Shown: in pieces, positions 20,050 to 28,266 of the stretch
Layout: each line of letters opens with the position of its first letter
Numbering within the stretch: the first letter of the stretch is position 1
Source of the DNA: Polynucleobacter sp. AP-Melu-500A-A1
GTDB taxonomy: Bacteria; Pseudomonadota; Gammaproteobacteria; Burkholderiales; Burkholderiaceae
Reading direction: 5' to 3'
DNA length: 64,000 bases
Assembly: GCF_018882125.1 (NCBI RefSeq)
Contig: NZ_JACVOZ010000003.1
Coordinates: 62,001-126,000 of the forward strand
Program-made: the position numbers and the translations under genes
The notes under the pieces: model-generated
What the model was told of the DNA's origin: nothing
What the model saw: only the letters and a program-made list of their open reading frames with translations
Databases searched by the model: none

Positions 20050-20083
20050 AAATAAATAGCCACCTTCGGGTGGCTATTTATTT
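20050..20083. terminator. Bidirectional intrinsic terminator with UUCG loop
   Basis: Two 15-base arms (20050-20064 and 20069-20083) pair perfectly around a TTCG tetraloop, with A-rich and T-rich ends. It lies between the convergent Bug gene and the class II aldolase gene and can stop both. Confidence 0.93.
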
Positions 20084-20096
20084 GGAATGTAAAAGC

Positions 20097-20912
20097 TTAT
20101 GGTTTTTTAACGCGCTCACTCCATAGCTGCCACGGTCTGCCAATGGTTTTTTCAATCGTTTCTTGAGCTTTTGCAGTTTCACCAACGGTCAAGTACTGAA
20201 CCTTTCCCATCTTCATTGCCTCAGACTGAATGCTGGCATTTTGAATGGCGTAGACCGCTCTAAATACTGCCTTCTTGATTGAGTCAGCTCCAGCTGCATA
20301 ACCATGACCTCGCATTAATACAAAGTATTGAGTACCCATTGTTTTTGATAGGGCATCTCCCAATTCAGGACTACTCACAAACATATCAGTATCAGGACTT
20401 GGCTTGGCAAAGTTCCGAATTTCAAAGATGGGGGCGCCCTCACCCAAAAATGAACTCATGTGATAAACCGGCTTTAGCTTAGAGCCCGTTAGGCCATAAG
20501 GCAGAATAGGTGCGGCATGGCCATGTATTACCGAGTTAATGTCCGGACGATTACGCAACACACTACTGTGAATAAAACGCTCACCATAAGCCACGCGCGT
20601 ATCGCCATTCAATGCTTTGCCATTCATGTCAAATTCCATGATGTCTTCCACCTTAACAACAGAAGGGGCAACACTTCTAGCCAAAAAGAAGGTATTCGGA
20701 TTGCCAGGGTTGCGGACGCTAATATGCCCATAACCATCCACCGCATTTTGGTCGTACAAAATATGATTGGCAATGACCAGTTCTTCAACTGCTGTTTTGA
20801 CGGCAGGATTTTGTTCCATCTGCTCTTGAACACTGGCCGCATTTGATGTTGTGGCCAGTGTTGCAGAAAGCAAAAAGCTTGCTGCGCTAAAAAATAGGGT
20901 TTTTTTCATCAT
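20097..20912 (-). CDS. Class II aldolase/adducin-family protein with signal peptide
   Basis: Class II aldolase/adducin proteins are zinc enzymes such as fuculose-phosphate aldolase and ribulose-phosphate epimerase. This 271-residue protein keeps the fold's metal-site phrases: GYGHISVRN, IHGHAAP (His-x-His) and LMRGHG. Unusually, the first 25 residues (MMKKTLFFSAASFLLSATLATTSNA) are a clear Sec signal peptide, so it is predicted to be periplasmic. Its ATG overlaps the stop of a Bug receptor gene (ATGA), linking it to uptake. The substrate is unknown; phosphorylated sugars are unlikely in the periplasm. Confidence 0.86.
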   Translation of the reverse strand: MMKKTLFFSAASFLLSATLATTSNAASVQEQMEQNPAVKTAVEELVIANHILYDQNAVDGYGHISVRNPGNPNTFFLARSVAPSVVKVEDIMEFDMNGKALNGDTRVAYGERFIHSSVLRNRPDINSVIHGHAAPILPYGLTGSKLKPVYHMSSFLGEGAPIFEIRNFAKPSPDTDMFVSSPELGDALSKTMGTQYFVLMRGHGYAAGADSIKKAVFRAVYAIQNASIQSEAMKMGKVQYLTVGETAKAQETIEKTIGRPWQLWSERVKKP

Positions 20913-21904
20913 TCAACCTTACCAATTTTCTTCACAATTTCACCCATCTGCGAAGATTCTTTATCCCAAAAGACTTTGAACTCTGGCGCATCAAGATACT
21001 GAATTGGGCTACCTGCCCCATTAATCACTGCTCGTACACGCTCATCATTAGCTGCTTGTTTAGCAGCATCACGTAATTTATTGGTAATTGCATCAGGTGT
21101 AGCACTTGGTACAAAGAGGCCAGCCCATTGGGAAAACTCAATTTTGACGCCCATCTCCTTAAAGCTTGGCACCTCAGGCATGCTAGCCAATCTCCCATCA
21201 CCCCAGTGCGCGAGAGCGCGTACCTTGCCTGCCTTGATTTGCTGAACTATTGATGAAGGCCCTGTAGCGAGCGCGTCTACTTGACCACCCAATAGACCAA
21301 CAATGGCAGGCCCAGCTCCGGTATAGGGAATGTGAACCATATAAAACTTCTCAGAAGACTTCAGCATCTCCATCGGCACATGCATCGTGCCGTAATTACC
21401 CGATGATCCAAAATTATATTTGCCAGGATTTGCGCGCATTGCTGCAACAAAAGATTTGTAGTCTTTCCATGGGCTATCTGCTCTCACAACCAAGACGGTT
21501 GGGTCAGCGGTAAACCGGGCTATAGGCTTTAGTTGGTTTAACTGAAAAGATTGCTCACGCCCCACAACCTTATCTGCCTCAGGAATAATGGAGATGGAAG
21601 ATAAAGCCATCAAGATGGTGTATCCATCAGGCTTGGACTTGGCTACCGCCGCCATACCAATACCACCGCCGGCCCCTGCTTTATTTTCGACTATGACTGA
21701 CTGACCTAAAATTCGAGATAAGGCCTCAGCTACGGGTCTCCCAACAGCATCCGCTACACCACCAGGCGGGAACGGCACCACCATCGTGATCGATTTTGTT
21801 GGCCAAGCCTCAGGTGCTTGGGCAAATACGGGGGCTACTTGGGAAACGAGTAAACCGGCGCCCAAAAAGGCTAGCAAACGAACAGCATTCATTTTTTGTC
21901 TCAT
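20909..21904 (-). CDS. Bug/TctC-family periplasmic solute-binding protein
   Basis: A second Bug receptor, 331 residues, with a signal peptide ending PVFAQ and the lobe-1 loop KSITMVVPFPPGGVADAVGRP. GAGGGIGMAAVAKSKPDGYT follows. A second methionine (residue 5, MNAVRLLAF) is an alternative start. It is cotranslated with the signal-peptide-bearing aldolase downstream (four-base overlap). It faces a divergent FAH-family gene across about 100 bases. No TctA or TctB membrane gene is nearby. Confidence 0.93.
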   Translation of the reverse strand: MRQKMNAVRLLAFLGAGLLVSQVAPVFAQAPEAWPTKSITMVVPFPPGGVADAVGRPVAEALSRILGQSVIVENKAGAGGGIGMAAVAKSKPDGYTILMALSSISIIPEADKVVGREQSFQLNQLKPIARFTADPTVLVVRADSPWKDYKSFVAAMRANPGKYNFGSSGNYGTMHVPMEMLKSSEKFYMVHIPYTGAGPAIVGLLGGQVDALATGPSSIVQQIKAGKVRALAHWGDGRLASMPEVPSFKEMGVKIEFSQWAGLFVPSATPDAITNKLRDAAKQAANDERVRAVINGAGSPIQYLDAPEFKVFWDKESSQMGEIVKKIGKVE

Positions 21905-22005
21905 AGTGGTTATTTAGTTATTATTTATATTCTTTATCCTACTACAAGATTCATCACAATAAATGGGGTCCTTCCTAGATAAGAACCCCAATGGAGATCG
22001 TTACC

Positions 22006-22893
22006 ATGAAATATGCAGCATTTTCTTTAAAAAATGAGCCTAGTAAAACACGCGTTGGCTCCATTTCAGCTGATGGCAAATCAGTAGATGAGTTTGATCT
22101 TGGGGTAGATGTTAGCGAAGATGGGGTTGTGGCTATTTTGCGGGCTGATTTAAATGGCACATTACCCAAGCCAACAACAACACATGATTTTTCTAATATT
22201 CGTTTACTAGCACCCGTTCCTAGACCCCGTAGAAATATTTTTTGCGTAGGTAAAAATTACCATGAGCATGCAAAAGAATTTTCTAACAGCGGATTTGATT
22301 CCAGTGCTAAGCCAGGTGAAGATATTCCTAGTCATGCCATTTTCTTCACCAAGCCACCAGAGTCTGTAACAGGACCCAATACCAATGTCATCATTCCTAC
22401 TGGTGTTTCAAGCGCGATTGATTACGAGGCTGAATTAACGATCGTGATTGGTAAAGGTGGCAAAGGCATTAGTGAAGCTGATGCCATGAAACATGTCTGG
22501 GGTTACACAGCAATTAATGATGTAACAGCGCGTGACTGGCAACAACGCCATAAACAATGGTTCTTAGGTAAGAGCTTTGATACCTTTTGCCCTATGGGCC
22601 CTTGGGTCGTCACTGCTGACCAAGTAGTGGCCAACGACATTTCGGTGAAGTGCTGGGTTAATGGTGAGTTACGCCAAAATTCTAATACCAAGGATTTTAT
22701 TTTTGATATTCCCAACATGATTGCCACCGTCTCTGCAGGCATTACGCTCTATCCTGGCGATCTCATTGCTACTGGAACTCCAGCGGGCGTGGGTATTGGA
22801 TTTAAGCCACCAAAATATTTGGTCAATGGTGATGTGGTAGTAGTTGAAATGGGCGGTATTGGCAAACTAGAAAATACTTTCATAGCCGGATAA
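22006..22893 (+). CDS. Fumarylacetoacetate hydrolase (FAH) family protein
   Basis: FAH-family enzymes cleave C-C bonds in, or decarboxylate or hydrate, 2-oxo acids using Mg2+. The protein has an N-terminal cap region and the catalytic FAH domain beginning IFCVGKNYHEHAKEF. The metal ligands are in AIDYEAELTIVIG and NDVTARDWQ. The C-terminal TGTPAGVGIGFKPPKYL is also typical. An ATG at 21991 opens the frame, but the ATG at 22006 has a well-spaced GGAG and gives 295 residues. It is divergent from a Bug gene, suggesting a shared carboxylate pathway. Confidence 0.9.
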   Translation: MKYAAFSLKNEPSKTRVGSISADGKSVDEFDLGVDVSEDGVVAILRADLNGTLPKPTTTHDFSNIRLLAPVPRPRRNIFCVGKNYHEHAKEFSNSGFDSSAKPGEDIPSHAIFFTKPPESVTGPNTNVIIPTGVSSAIDYEAELTIVIGKGGKGISEADAMKHVWGYTAINDVTARDWQQRHKQWFLGKSFDTFCPMGPWVVTADQVVANDISVKCWVNGELRQNSNTKDFIFDIPNMIATVSAGITLYPGDLIATGTPAGVGIGFKPPKYLVNGDVVVVEMGGIGKLENTFIAG

Positions 22894-22913
22894 ATAATCA
22901 GCTACTAGAAATC

Positions 22914-22936
22914 AAAGCCACCCTCGGGTGGCTTTT
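22914..22936. terminator. Bidirectional terminator between FAH gene and feoB
   Basis: Nine-base arms (AAAGCCACC / GGTGGCTTT) flank a CTCG loop, followed by T on the plus strand and preceded by A. It lies between two convergent genes and touches the feoB stop codon. Confidence 0.88.
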
Positions 22937-24850
22937 CTATGCAAGGCCAAAGAAGGATGCAACTCGATAGGTGATGAAGGCTGCTAAATAAGCCAAGCCA
23001 AATAAGTAGCTGAGCATAATGATAGGAATCTTCCAGCCACCAGTTTCACGTTTGACAGCTGCAATAGTGGATAGGCACTGAGGTGCAAACACAAACCATG
23101 CAAGAAGTGATAGAGCCGTTGCCAGGCTCCAGCTAGTGGAAATTAATGGTACCAATGCATCTGCTGCATCGGCACTGGAGCTAGATAAGGCATAGACCGT
23201 CGCTAATGAGCTCACCACTACCTCACGAGCAGCCATGCCGGGAACCAAAGCAATGCTGATCTGCCAATTAAATCCTATGGGAGCAAAAACATACGCTAAG
23301 GCTTGGCCTAGTATTCCGGCAAAACTGTATTGAATAGGCGATCCAGTTGCACCCTCTGGTGGCAGTGGAAAACTGGAGAGCGCCCACAAAGCAATCGTCA
23401 TGATCAAAATGATCCCGCCAACTCGACGCAAAAATATTTCAGCGCGCTGCCATAGACTAATTGCTAAGTTACCGACGCGAGGCAAATGATAACTAGGCAA
23501 CTCCATCATGAGAGCATTCATTTTGAACTGCTCACTAGTAAAGCGCTTGAGCACCCACGCAACAGCCATGGCACCCAAGATACCAGTCAGATACAGTAAA
23601 AACAATACTAGCCCCTGGAGATCAACGCCTACCCATAGCTTTTGCTCTGGAATGAAGGCAGAAATTAACAAGGCGTAAACCGGTAGGCGCGCAGAACAAG
23701 TCATCATTGGCGCAATTAATATTGTGATCAGTCGATCGCGGGAATTAGAAATACTGCGCGTTGCCATAATGCCCGGAATAGCACAGGCAAAACTAGATAA
23801 GAGCGGAATAAAAGACCTGCCTGATAGGCCGACAGATCCCATCACTCGATCTAATAAATAGGCTGCACGTGGTAAATAGCCGGACTCTTCTAGTAAAAGA
23901 ATAAAGAAAAAGAGAATTAAAATTTGCGGCAGGAAGATGATCACGCCACCTAAGCCTGCCAATATTCCATCAATCAGCAAGCTTCGTATCCAGGTATCTG
24001 GTAATAAGGTACTAATTTGTGAGCCTAAATATTCAATGGAGGACTTGATAAGCTCCATGGGTAATGTGGCCCAACTAAATACTGCCTGAAATATAAAAAA
24101 CAGTAATACCACCAAGATGATGGGGCCAAGTACAGGGTGCAAAAGAACGGAATCAAGACGATCACTCAATTGATCTGGAATAATTTTGTCCAGGCCTAAA
24201 CGCTGTAAAATTTTTTGAACTTGAATATTGTCAGATTCAGCATGCGCGATATGAGAAGCAACATTTTCCAAAGTGGCATCACTTGTACCGGTCTGCATAG
24301 CACTTAAGTTACGCCAATCTAAATTAGACAAAAATGATTTGATGGCATCTGCACCTTTTGCCTCAATGCCCACGCTGGTGAGCACTGGCAATCCCAACTC
24401 ATCCGAGAGGGCTGCTGTATCAATTTGCAAACCTTGGCGCTGCGCAATGTCGAGCATATTTAAGACCACAACACAAGGAAGCCCGAGACGTTTAGCAGCT
24501 AGCACTAAGCGCAAATTTCTCCTTAAGTTCATTGCACTTAAGACACAAATGACGAGATCAGGACGCTTCTCACCTTCCGCCCTACCTAAAAGGACATTGC
24601 AAGTAACCTTCTCATCCAATGATCGTGGATACAAACTGTAAGCACCAGGCAAATCCAAAATACGAATCTTTTTCCCAGAGCTCAAAGAGAGGCGCCCTTC
24701 TTTTCTCTCAACCGTAACTCCAGAGTAGTTGGCTACTTTTTGTCGACTGCTAGTTAAAAGATTAAATAGAGCGGTCTTGCCGCAATTAGGGTTACCTAAT
24801 AATGCGACAACGGGTTCATTTGAGAAAATATGAATCTTCGCTTCAGACAT
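22937..24850 (-). CDS. feoB: Ferrous iron transporter FeoB
   Basis: FeoB imports Fe2+ across the inner membrane. The N-terminal GTPase domain has G1 GNPNCGKTALFN, G3 DLPGAYSL and G4 NMLD. A helical insertion follows, then a polytopic C-terminal half with two Gate domains (for example FIPLLSSFACAIPGIMATR) and the FeoB core. The frame opens at 24865, but the ATG at 24850 (MSEAKIHIF) is preferred; the coding region then overlaps feoA by eight bases. Length (637 residues) is at the short end for the family. No feoC is visible. Confidence 0.95.
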   Translation of the reverse strand: MSEAKIHIFSNEPVVALLGNPNCGKTALFNLLTSSRQKVANYSGVTVERKEGRLSLSSGKKIRILDLPGAYSLYPRSLDEKVTCNVLLGRAEGEKRPDLVICVLSAMNLRRNLRLVLAAKRLGLPCVVVLNMLDIAQRQGLQIDTAALSDELGLPVLTSVGIEAKGADAIKSFLSNLDWRNLSAMQTGTSDATLENVASHIAHAESDNIQVQKILQRLGLDKIIPDQLSDRLDSVLLHPVLGPIILVVLLFFIFQAVFSWATLPMELIKSSIEYLGSQISTLLPDTWIRSLLIDGILAGLGGVIIFLPQILILFFFILLLEESGYLPRAAYLLDRVMGSVGLSGRSFIPLLSSFACAIPGIMATRSISNSRDRLITILIAPMMTCSARLPVYALLISAFIPEQKLWVGVDLQGLVLFLLYLTGILGAMAVAWVLKRFTSEQFKMNALMMELPSYHLPRVGNLAISLWQRAEIFLRRVGGIILIMTIALWALSSFPLPPEGATGSPIQYSFAGILGQALAYVFAPIGFNWQISIALVPGMAAREVVVSSLATVYALSSSSADAADALVPLISTSWSLATALSLLAWFVFAPQCLSTIAAVKRETGGWKIPIIMLSYLFGLAYLAAFITYRVASFFGLA

Positions 24851-25088
24851 TGGGCAAACATTCAACAGTGATCATTCGCGCTTCAGATTGACGAAGTGCA
24901 AAAGTAGAAGCTCCCACACGAACCATATAGGGACCTTTGCCCAATAAACCCTTACGTAATACGCTGACCTGTTCGCCCGGTAAAAAGCCGATATCCTCCA
25001 GTTGCCCCTTAATTTGTGGGGCACCCTTTGGAGCGTTAATTTCGCTAACTTGATACAAACTACCCAAATCAACTTGATCTAAATTCAT
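24843..25088 (-). CDS. feoA: Ferrous iron transport protein FeoA
   Basis: FeoA is a small cytoplasmic SH3-like protein needed for FeoB function. The 81-residue product has the expected GAPQIKGQLEDIGFLPGEQV and a beta-rich C-terminus (VRVGASTFALRQSEA). It overlaps feoB, and a Fur-box-like site lies 43-61 bases upstream of its start, so iron repression of the pair is likely. Confidence 0.93.
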   Translation of the reverse strand: MNLDQVDLGSLYQVSEINAPKGAPQIKGQLEDIGFLPGEQVSVLRKGLLGKGPYMVRVGASTFALRQSEARMITVECLPNV

Positions 25089-25130
25089 TCAATATGCTTT
25101 TTGATGAGCTAATACACCATTATATCCACT

Positions 25131-25149
25131 AATGAGAATGAATATCATT
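25131..25149. promoter_or_regulatory. Fur box upstream of feoAB
   Basis: AATGAGAATGAATATCATT resembles the 19-bp Fur consensus (GATAATGATAATCATTATC), including the conserved GAATG-type left half and ATCATT right half. Its position just upstream of feoA supports an iron-responsive operator. Confidence 0.75.
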
Positions 25150-25252
25150 TATAAAATATCCTCATCCCTGGCGTAATAATCAGCTATTTAACCCTCCTCT
25201 GACTTGATCTATGACAAAAAATCGGGGCTTAGGGCGGATATATAAAATCAGC

Positions 25253-25999
25253 TTAAGGTGTCGTGTAGCCAAACTTTTGCAAAATACTTTTAGCTTGCGG
25301 GCCTTGCATAAATCGATAAAGGTCAATCGCCTCTGCTGGCGCACCTTTGATTAAAACCATACGCTGTTTAATGGGTTCATATTGTTTACTGTCAAGCACT
25401 GTATAAGCAGTTTCACTGGTAAGTTCGGAAGAGTTTGCAAGCGAGAGAGCAGAAAAGCCAATATCTGCAGCTCCAGAAACAACATACATCGTGGCAACAC
25501 CAATATTGTCACCATAGATCAGCTTATCCTTCGCTAGATCCCATAAACCTTCCGCCTTGAGGTACTCAACAGCAGCCCTACCATAGGGCGCTAACTCTGG
25601 TTTTGCAATTGCCACTTTATTGGCTCTGCTGATCAATTTAGCAAGCTCAACCTTATTGGGACGAGACAAGGTGCTAAAAGATTTTTTGGATATTAAGGCT
25701 AACTTACCAATAGCATAGACACTGCCTTCATCAAGCGTTTTTCCGCTCTTGTATAACTCCAATGGAAAATGTTCATCCGCCGCAATAAAGAGCTTAAAAG
25801 GAGCGCCGTTCATAATTTGAGCAGCAAAGTTTCCTGAAGAGCCATAAACGACTCTCAAGTCAGATTTCTTCTTGGTCTGATATGCAGCGACGATTTCTGC
25901 AAATGCCTCTTTCATATTGCCAGCAACCGCAACCATCACTGGCTGAGCGCTAAGGCTTTGAGTACAAAGCAAGAAAAGGAAGGCAATGATGAAGCGCAA
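25253..25999 (-). CDS. modA: Molybdate ABC transporter substrate-binding protein (ModA)
   Basis: ModA binds molybdate or tungstate in the periplasm. The 248-residue protein has a signal peptide (MRFIIAFLFLLCTQSLSAQ) and typical ModA phrases: VAVAGNMKEAF, VYGSSGNFAAQI, GAPFKLFIAADEHFP and ARANKVAIAKPELAPYGRAA-like. The start is TTG at 25999, supported by an AGGAG ribosome-binding site six bases ahead. It lies 33 bases downstream of a ModE-like regulator in the same direction. No modB or modC is found in the window. Confidence 0.9.
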   Translation of the reverse strand: MRFIIAFLFLLCTQSLSAQPVMVAVAGNMKEAFAEIVAAYQTKKKSDLRVVYGSSGNFAAQIMNGAPFKLFIAADEHFPLELYKSGKTLDEGSVYAIGKLALISKKSFSTLSRPNKVELAKLISRANKVAIAKPELAPYGRAAVEYLKAEGLWDLAKDKLIYGDNIGVATMYVVSGAADIGFSALSLANSSELTSETAYTVLDSKQYEPIKQRMVLIKGAPAEAIDLYRFMQGPQAKSILQKFGYTTP

Positions 26000-26032
26000 A
26001 ATAGCTCCTAGTAGGGTAAATCTCGCTTTAGT

Positions 26033-27058
26033 TTATATCCAGCCAGTAATTTGCCGCTTTAATCCGATGGATTTATATCCAGCAATCTCTTCGGATAAGT
26101 GTCGAATGCGGCGCACCAAATTCTTCACATCCTTATTCAGCATCATCTCCTCAGACATAGCCATGAAAAATAATTCGTCCTTTAATTGAATAAAATCTAG
26201 GCCGTTCTCAATCGCGACGCTCTTTACGCCCACTCCAATATCTGCCTTTTTAGCGAGGATAGAAGTTGCAATTGCAGAATGGGTGAACTCCTCATGCCCA
26301 TACCCTTTGATTTTTTTGGGGTCGATTTTATCTTTAGTCAATATAGTATCCAAGAGCAGCCTTGTTCCAGAGCTCTTTTGTCTATTGATAAATCGAATGT
26401 TTGAACGTAATAAATCTCTCACGCCAGTAATACCGTGAGGATTGCCTTTTGCAATCATGAGACCTTGCACGCGCTTCATCAGTGGAAATATCTGCATACC
26501 CTCTTTTTGTAAGCGCTTGGCAATGATTTTAGAAGCTTGGGGATCGGATACATGGTATCCAGCAATATCTACCTCGTAGTTCAATAAGCGCTCTAATGCT
26601 TCTCCAGATCCAGCAGTAGTTAATTCAAATTTATCAATACCACTCACTGCCATTTGAATAATGGGATCACTACTGCTCGCAAACTTCCATTGCTTTTCTG
26701 ACTTATCCCTAAAGAGTGCAAAACCCTCCTCCAAGTGAGCAAGGCTAGTCTGTCCAAGACGCCTTGTCTTTTCGTCAAAGTCTTCTGTAAATTGAATGAG
26801 ATATCTTGCGTATTCAGAAAGCTGTGAACCATGCCCTCGGACACGATCCATTAAGGTAAAACCCAGCGCTGCCTCTACTTCGTTTACCTTTTGCCAAACA
26901 TTGCGATAGGATAATCCTGCCTTTTTACATGCTGACATTAAGGTTTTACCCTGGTCAATATCCTTAAGCAGGCCTGTTAGCCACACCAAATCTATGACTA
27001 CAGGGTCTTTACTGGCTTTGCTACCAAAGACCAAGGTTGGCCTAATCTGAATTCGCAT
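26033..27058 (-). CDS. ModE-type regulator fused to a periplasmic-binding-protein-like ligand domain
   Basis: The N-terminal 110 residues are a ModE/LysR-type winged helix-turn-helix (ISQGKTLMSACKKAGLSYRNVWQKV-like, then RVRGHGSQLS). The C-terminal 220 residues resemble the PBP-like domain of COG1910 molybdate-binding regulators (RFINRQKSSGTRLLLD, ADIGVGVKSVA) instead of the usual paired Mop domains. An ATG at 27097 opens the frame, but MRIQIRPTLVFG at 27058 matches the ModE N-terminus; this gives 341 residues. It is divergent from tupA and upstream of modA, so it probably senses molybdate/tungstate and controls both. Confidence 0.85.
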   Translation of the reverse strand: MRIQIRPTLVFGSKASKDPVVIDLVWLTGLLKDIDQGKTLMSACKKAGLSYRNVWQKVNEVEAALGFTLMDRVRGHGSQLSEYARYLIQFTEDFDEKTRRLGQTSLAHLEEGFALFRDKSEKQWKFASSSDPIIQMAVSGIDKFELTTAGSGEALERLLNYEVDIAGYHVSDPQASKIIAKRLQKEGMQIFPLMKRVQGLMIAKGNPHGITGVRDLLRSNIRFINRQKSSGTRLLLDTILTKDKIDPKKIKGYGHEEFTHSAIATSILAKKADIGVGVKSVAIENGLDFIQLKDELFFMAMSEEMMLNKDVKNLVRRIRHLSEEIAGYKSIGLKRQITGWI

Positions 27059-27078
27059 ATGTAATTTTTTGCATATTG

Positions 27079-27101
27079 ATATTTTGTAATATGACAAATA
27101 T
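27079..27101. promoter_or_regulatory. Candidate operator between the ModE-like regulator and tupA
   Basis: An imperfect dyad pairs ATATTTTGT with ACAAATAT around a 6-base centre. It lies in the 69-base divergent intergenic region, 27 bases upstream of the tupA ATG. A direct repeat GCATAT (27055, 27071) lies beside it. Binding by the neighbouring regulator is inferred from position; the dyad is not a textbook ModE box. Confidence 0.4.
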
Positions 27102-27127
27102 TAACTGATCACCCCCAAGGACAACAG

Positions 27128-27952
27128 ATGAAAGCTTTCTCAATCCGTTTTTTGGCACTTGTAATAACAATACTCAGCTTCATAAGTCAGCCAGTAAACG
27201 CTCAAGAAAAGAGCATTGTGGTTTCATCCACCACTTCTACTGAGCAATCTGGTCTATTTGGCTTCATTTTGCCCATCTTCAAAATGAAATCAGGGATTGA
27301 TGTCAAAGTGGTTGCAGTGGGAACTGGTCAAGCTCTTGATATTGGTCGCCGCGGAGATGCTGATGTAGTTTTTGTTCATGACAAACCTGCTGAGGAAAAA
27401 TTTGTTAGTGAAGGTTTTGCCACGCAGCGCAATGAAGTGATGTACAACGACTTCGTTTTAATTGGACCAAAATCTGATCCAGCAAAGATTGCTGGTGGCA
27501 AAGATATACAAGCGGCCTTCAAAAAAATAGCTGGCTCACAAGCACCATTCGTATCACGCGGCGATAAGAGTGGAACCCATGCTGCAGAATTACGCTATTG
27601 GAAAGATTCAGGCATCTCCCCAGCCCCAGGTTCATCTTGGTACAAGGAAACAGGCTCTGGCATGGGACCCGCTCTGAACACTGCTTCCGCGATGAATGGC
27701 TATATCCTTTCTGACCGCGCCACATGGCTCACTTTTAAGAACCGTGGAGATCTCGCCATTTTGGTTCAAGGTGACCCTAAGCTCTTTAATCAATATGGCG
27801 TGATGTTAGTCAACCCTGCCAAGTTTCCCAATGTTAAAAAGGCAGAAGGACAGGCATTTATCGATTGGATTCTCTCAAAGAATGGTCAAGACGTGATTGC
27901 TAGCTATCAAGTTGGTGGCGAACAACTATTCTTCCCAAATGCTAAGAAATAA
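27128..27952 (+). CDS. tupA: Tungstate-type ABC transporter substrate-binding protein (TupA-like)
   Basis: TupA binds tungstate with very high affinity. The 274-residue protein has a signal peptide ending VNAQ. Family motifs are VVSSTTSTEQSGLF, AVGTGQALDIGRRGDADVVFVHD, FVSRGDKSGTH and the tail region YQVGGEQLFFPNA. An AAGGAC ribosome-binding site precedes the ATG. It is followed after 18 bases by a molbindin. The expected TupB permease and TupC ATPase are absent from both sides. Confidence 0.9.
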   Translation: MKAFSIRFLALVITILSFISQPVNAQEKSIVVSSTTSTEQSGLFGFILPIFKMKSGIDVKVVAVGTGQALDIGRRGDADVVFVHDKPAEEKFVSEGFATQRNEVMYNDFVLIGPKSDPAKIAGGKDIQAAFKKIAGSQAPFVSRGDKSGTHAAELRYWKDSGISPAPGSSWYKETGSGMGPALNTASAMNGYILSDRATWLTFKNRGDLAILVQGDPKLFNQYGVMLVNPAKFPNVKKAEGQAFIDWILSKNGQDVIASYQVGGEQLFFPNAKK

Positions 27953-27970
27953 ACCAATAAAGGAGAAGTT

Positions 27971-28195
27971 ATGGAGCTAAAAGTTAAACTCAGCGCGCGC
28001 AATACGCTAAACGGAAAAGTCGTTGAACTCAAGATGGGTCAAACAACTTCACATGTGAAGATTGATATTGGTGGCGGGCACATTGTTACTGCATCTATTA
28101 CCAATGAGGCGGTTGACGAGCTTGACCTGAAAGTTGGTGATCAAGCTTGGGCAGTCATCAAAGCATCTGATGTCATGGTTGCTAAAAGCGCCTAA
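27971..28195 (+). CDS. Single-Mop molybdenum-binding protein (molbindin)
   Basis: Molbindins are small cytoplasmic TOBE/Mop-domain proteins that store or buffer molybdate/tungstate. The 74-residue product is one Mop domain: KLSARNTLNGKVVELKMGQTTSHVKI, then VTASITNEAVDELDLKVGDQAWAVIKASDVMV. A strong AAAGGAG ribosome-binding site precedes it. It is in operon with tupA and ends at a clear terminator. Oligomerisation would create the oxyanion sites. Confidence 0.92.
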   Translation: MELKVKLSARNTLNGKVVELKMGQTTSHVKIDIGGGHIVTASITNEAVDELDLKVGDQAWAVIKASDVMVAKSA

Positions 28196-28212
28196 TTGAA
28201 TTGATAGCAACT

Positions 28213-28238
28213 AAAAAGCCCGCTACTGCGGGCTTTTT
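28213..28238. terminator. Terminator after the molbindin gene
   Basis: Eleven-base arms (AAAAAGCCCGC / GCGGGCTTTTT) flank a TACT loop, giving A and T tracts on both sides. It separates the convergent molbindin and secreted-repeat-protein genes and can act in both directions. Confidence 0.92.
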
Positions 28239-28266
28239 CATACATAAACTACAGGATTCAGATTGT

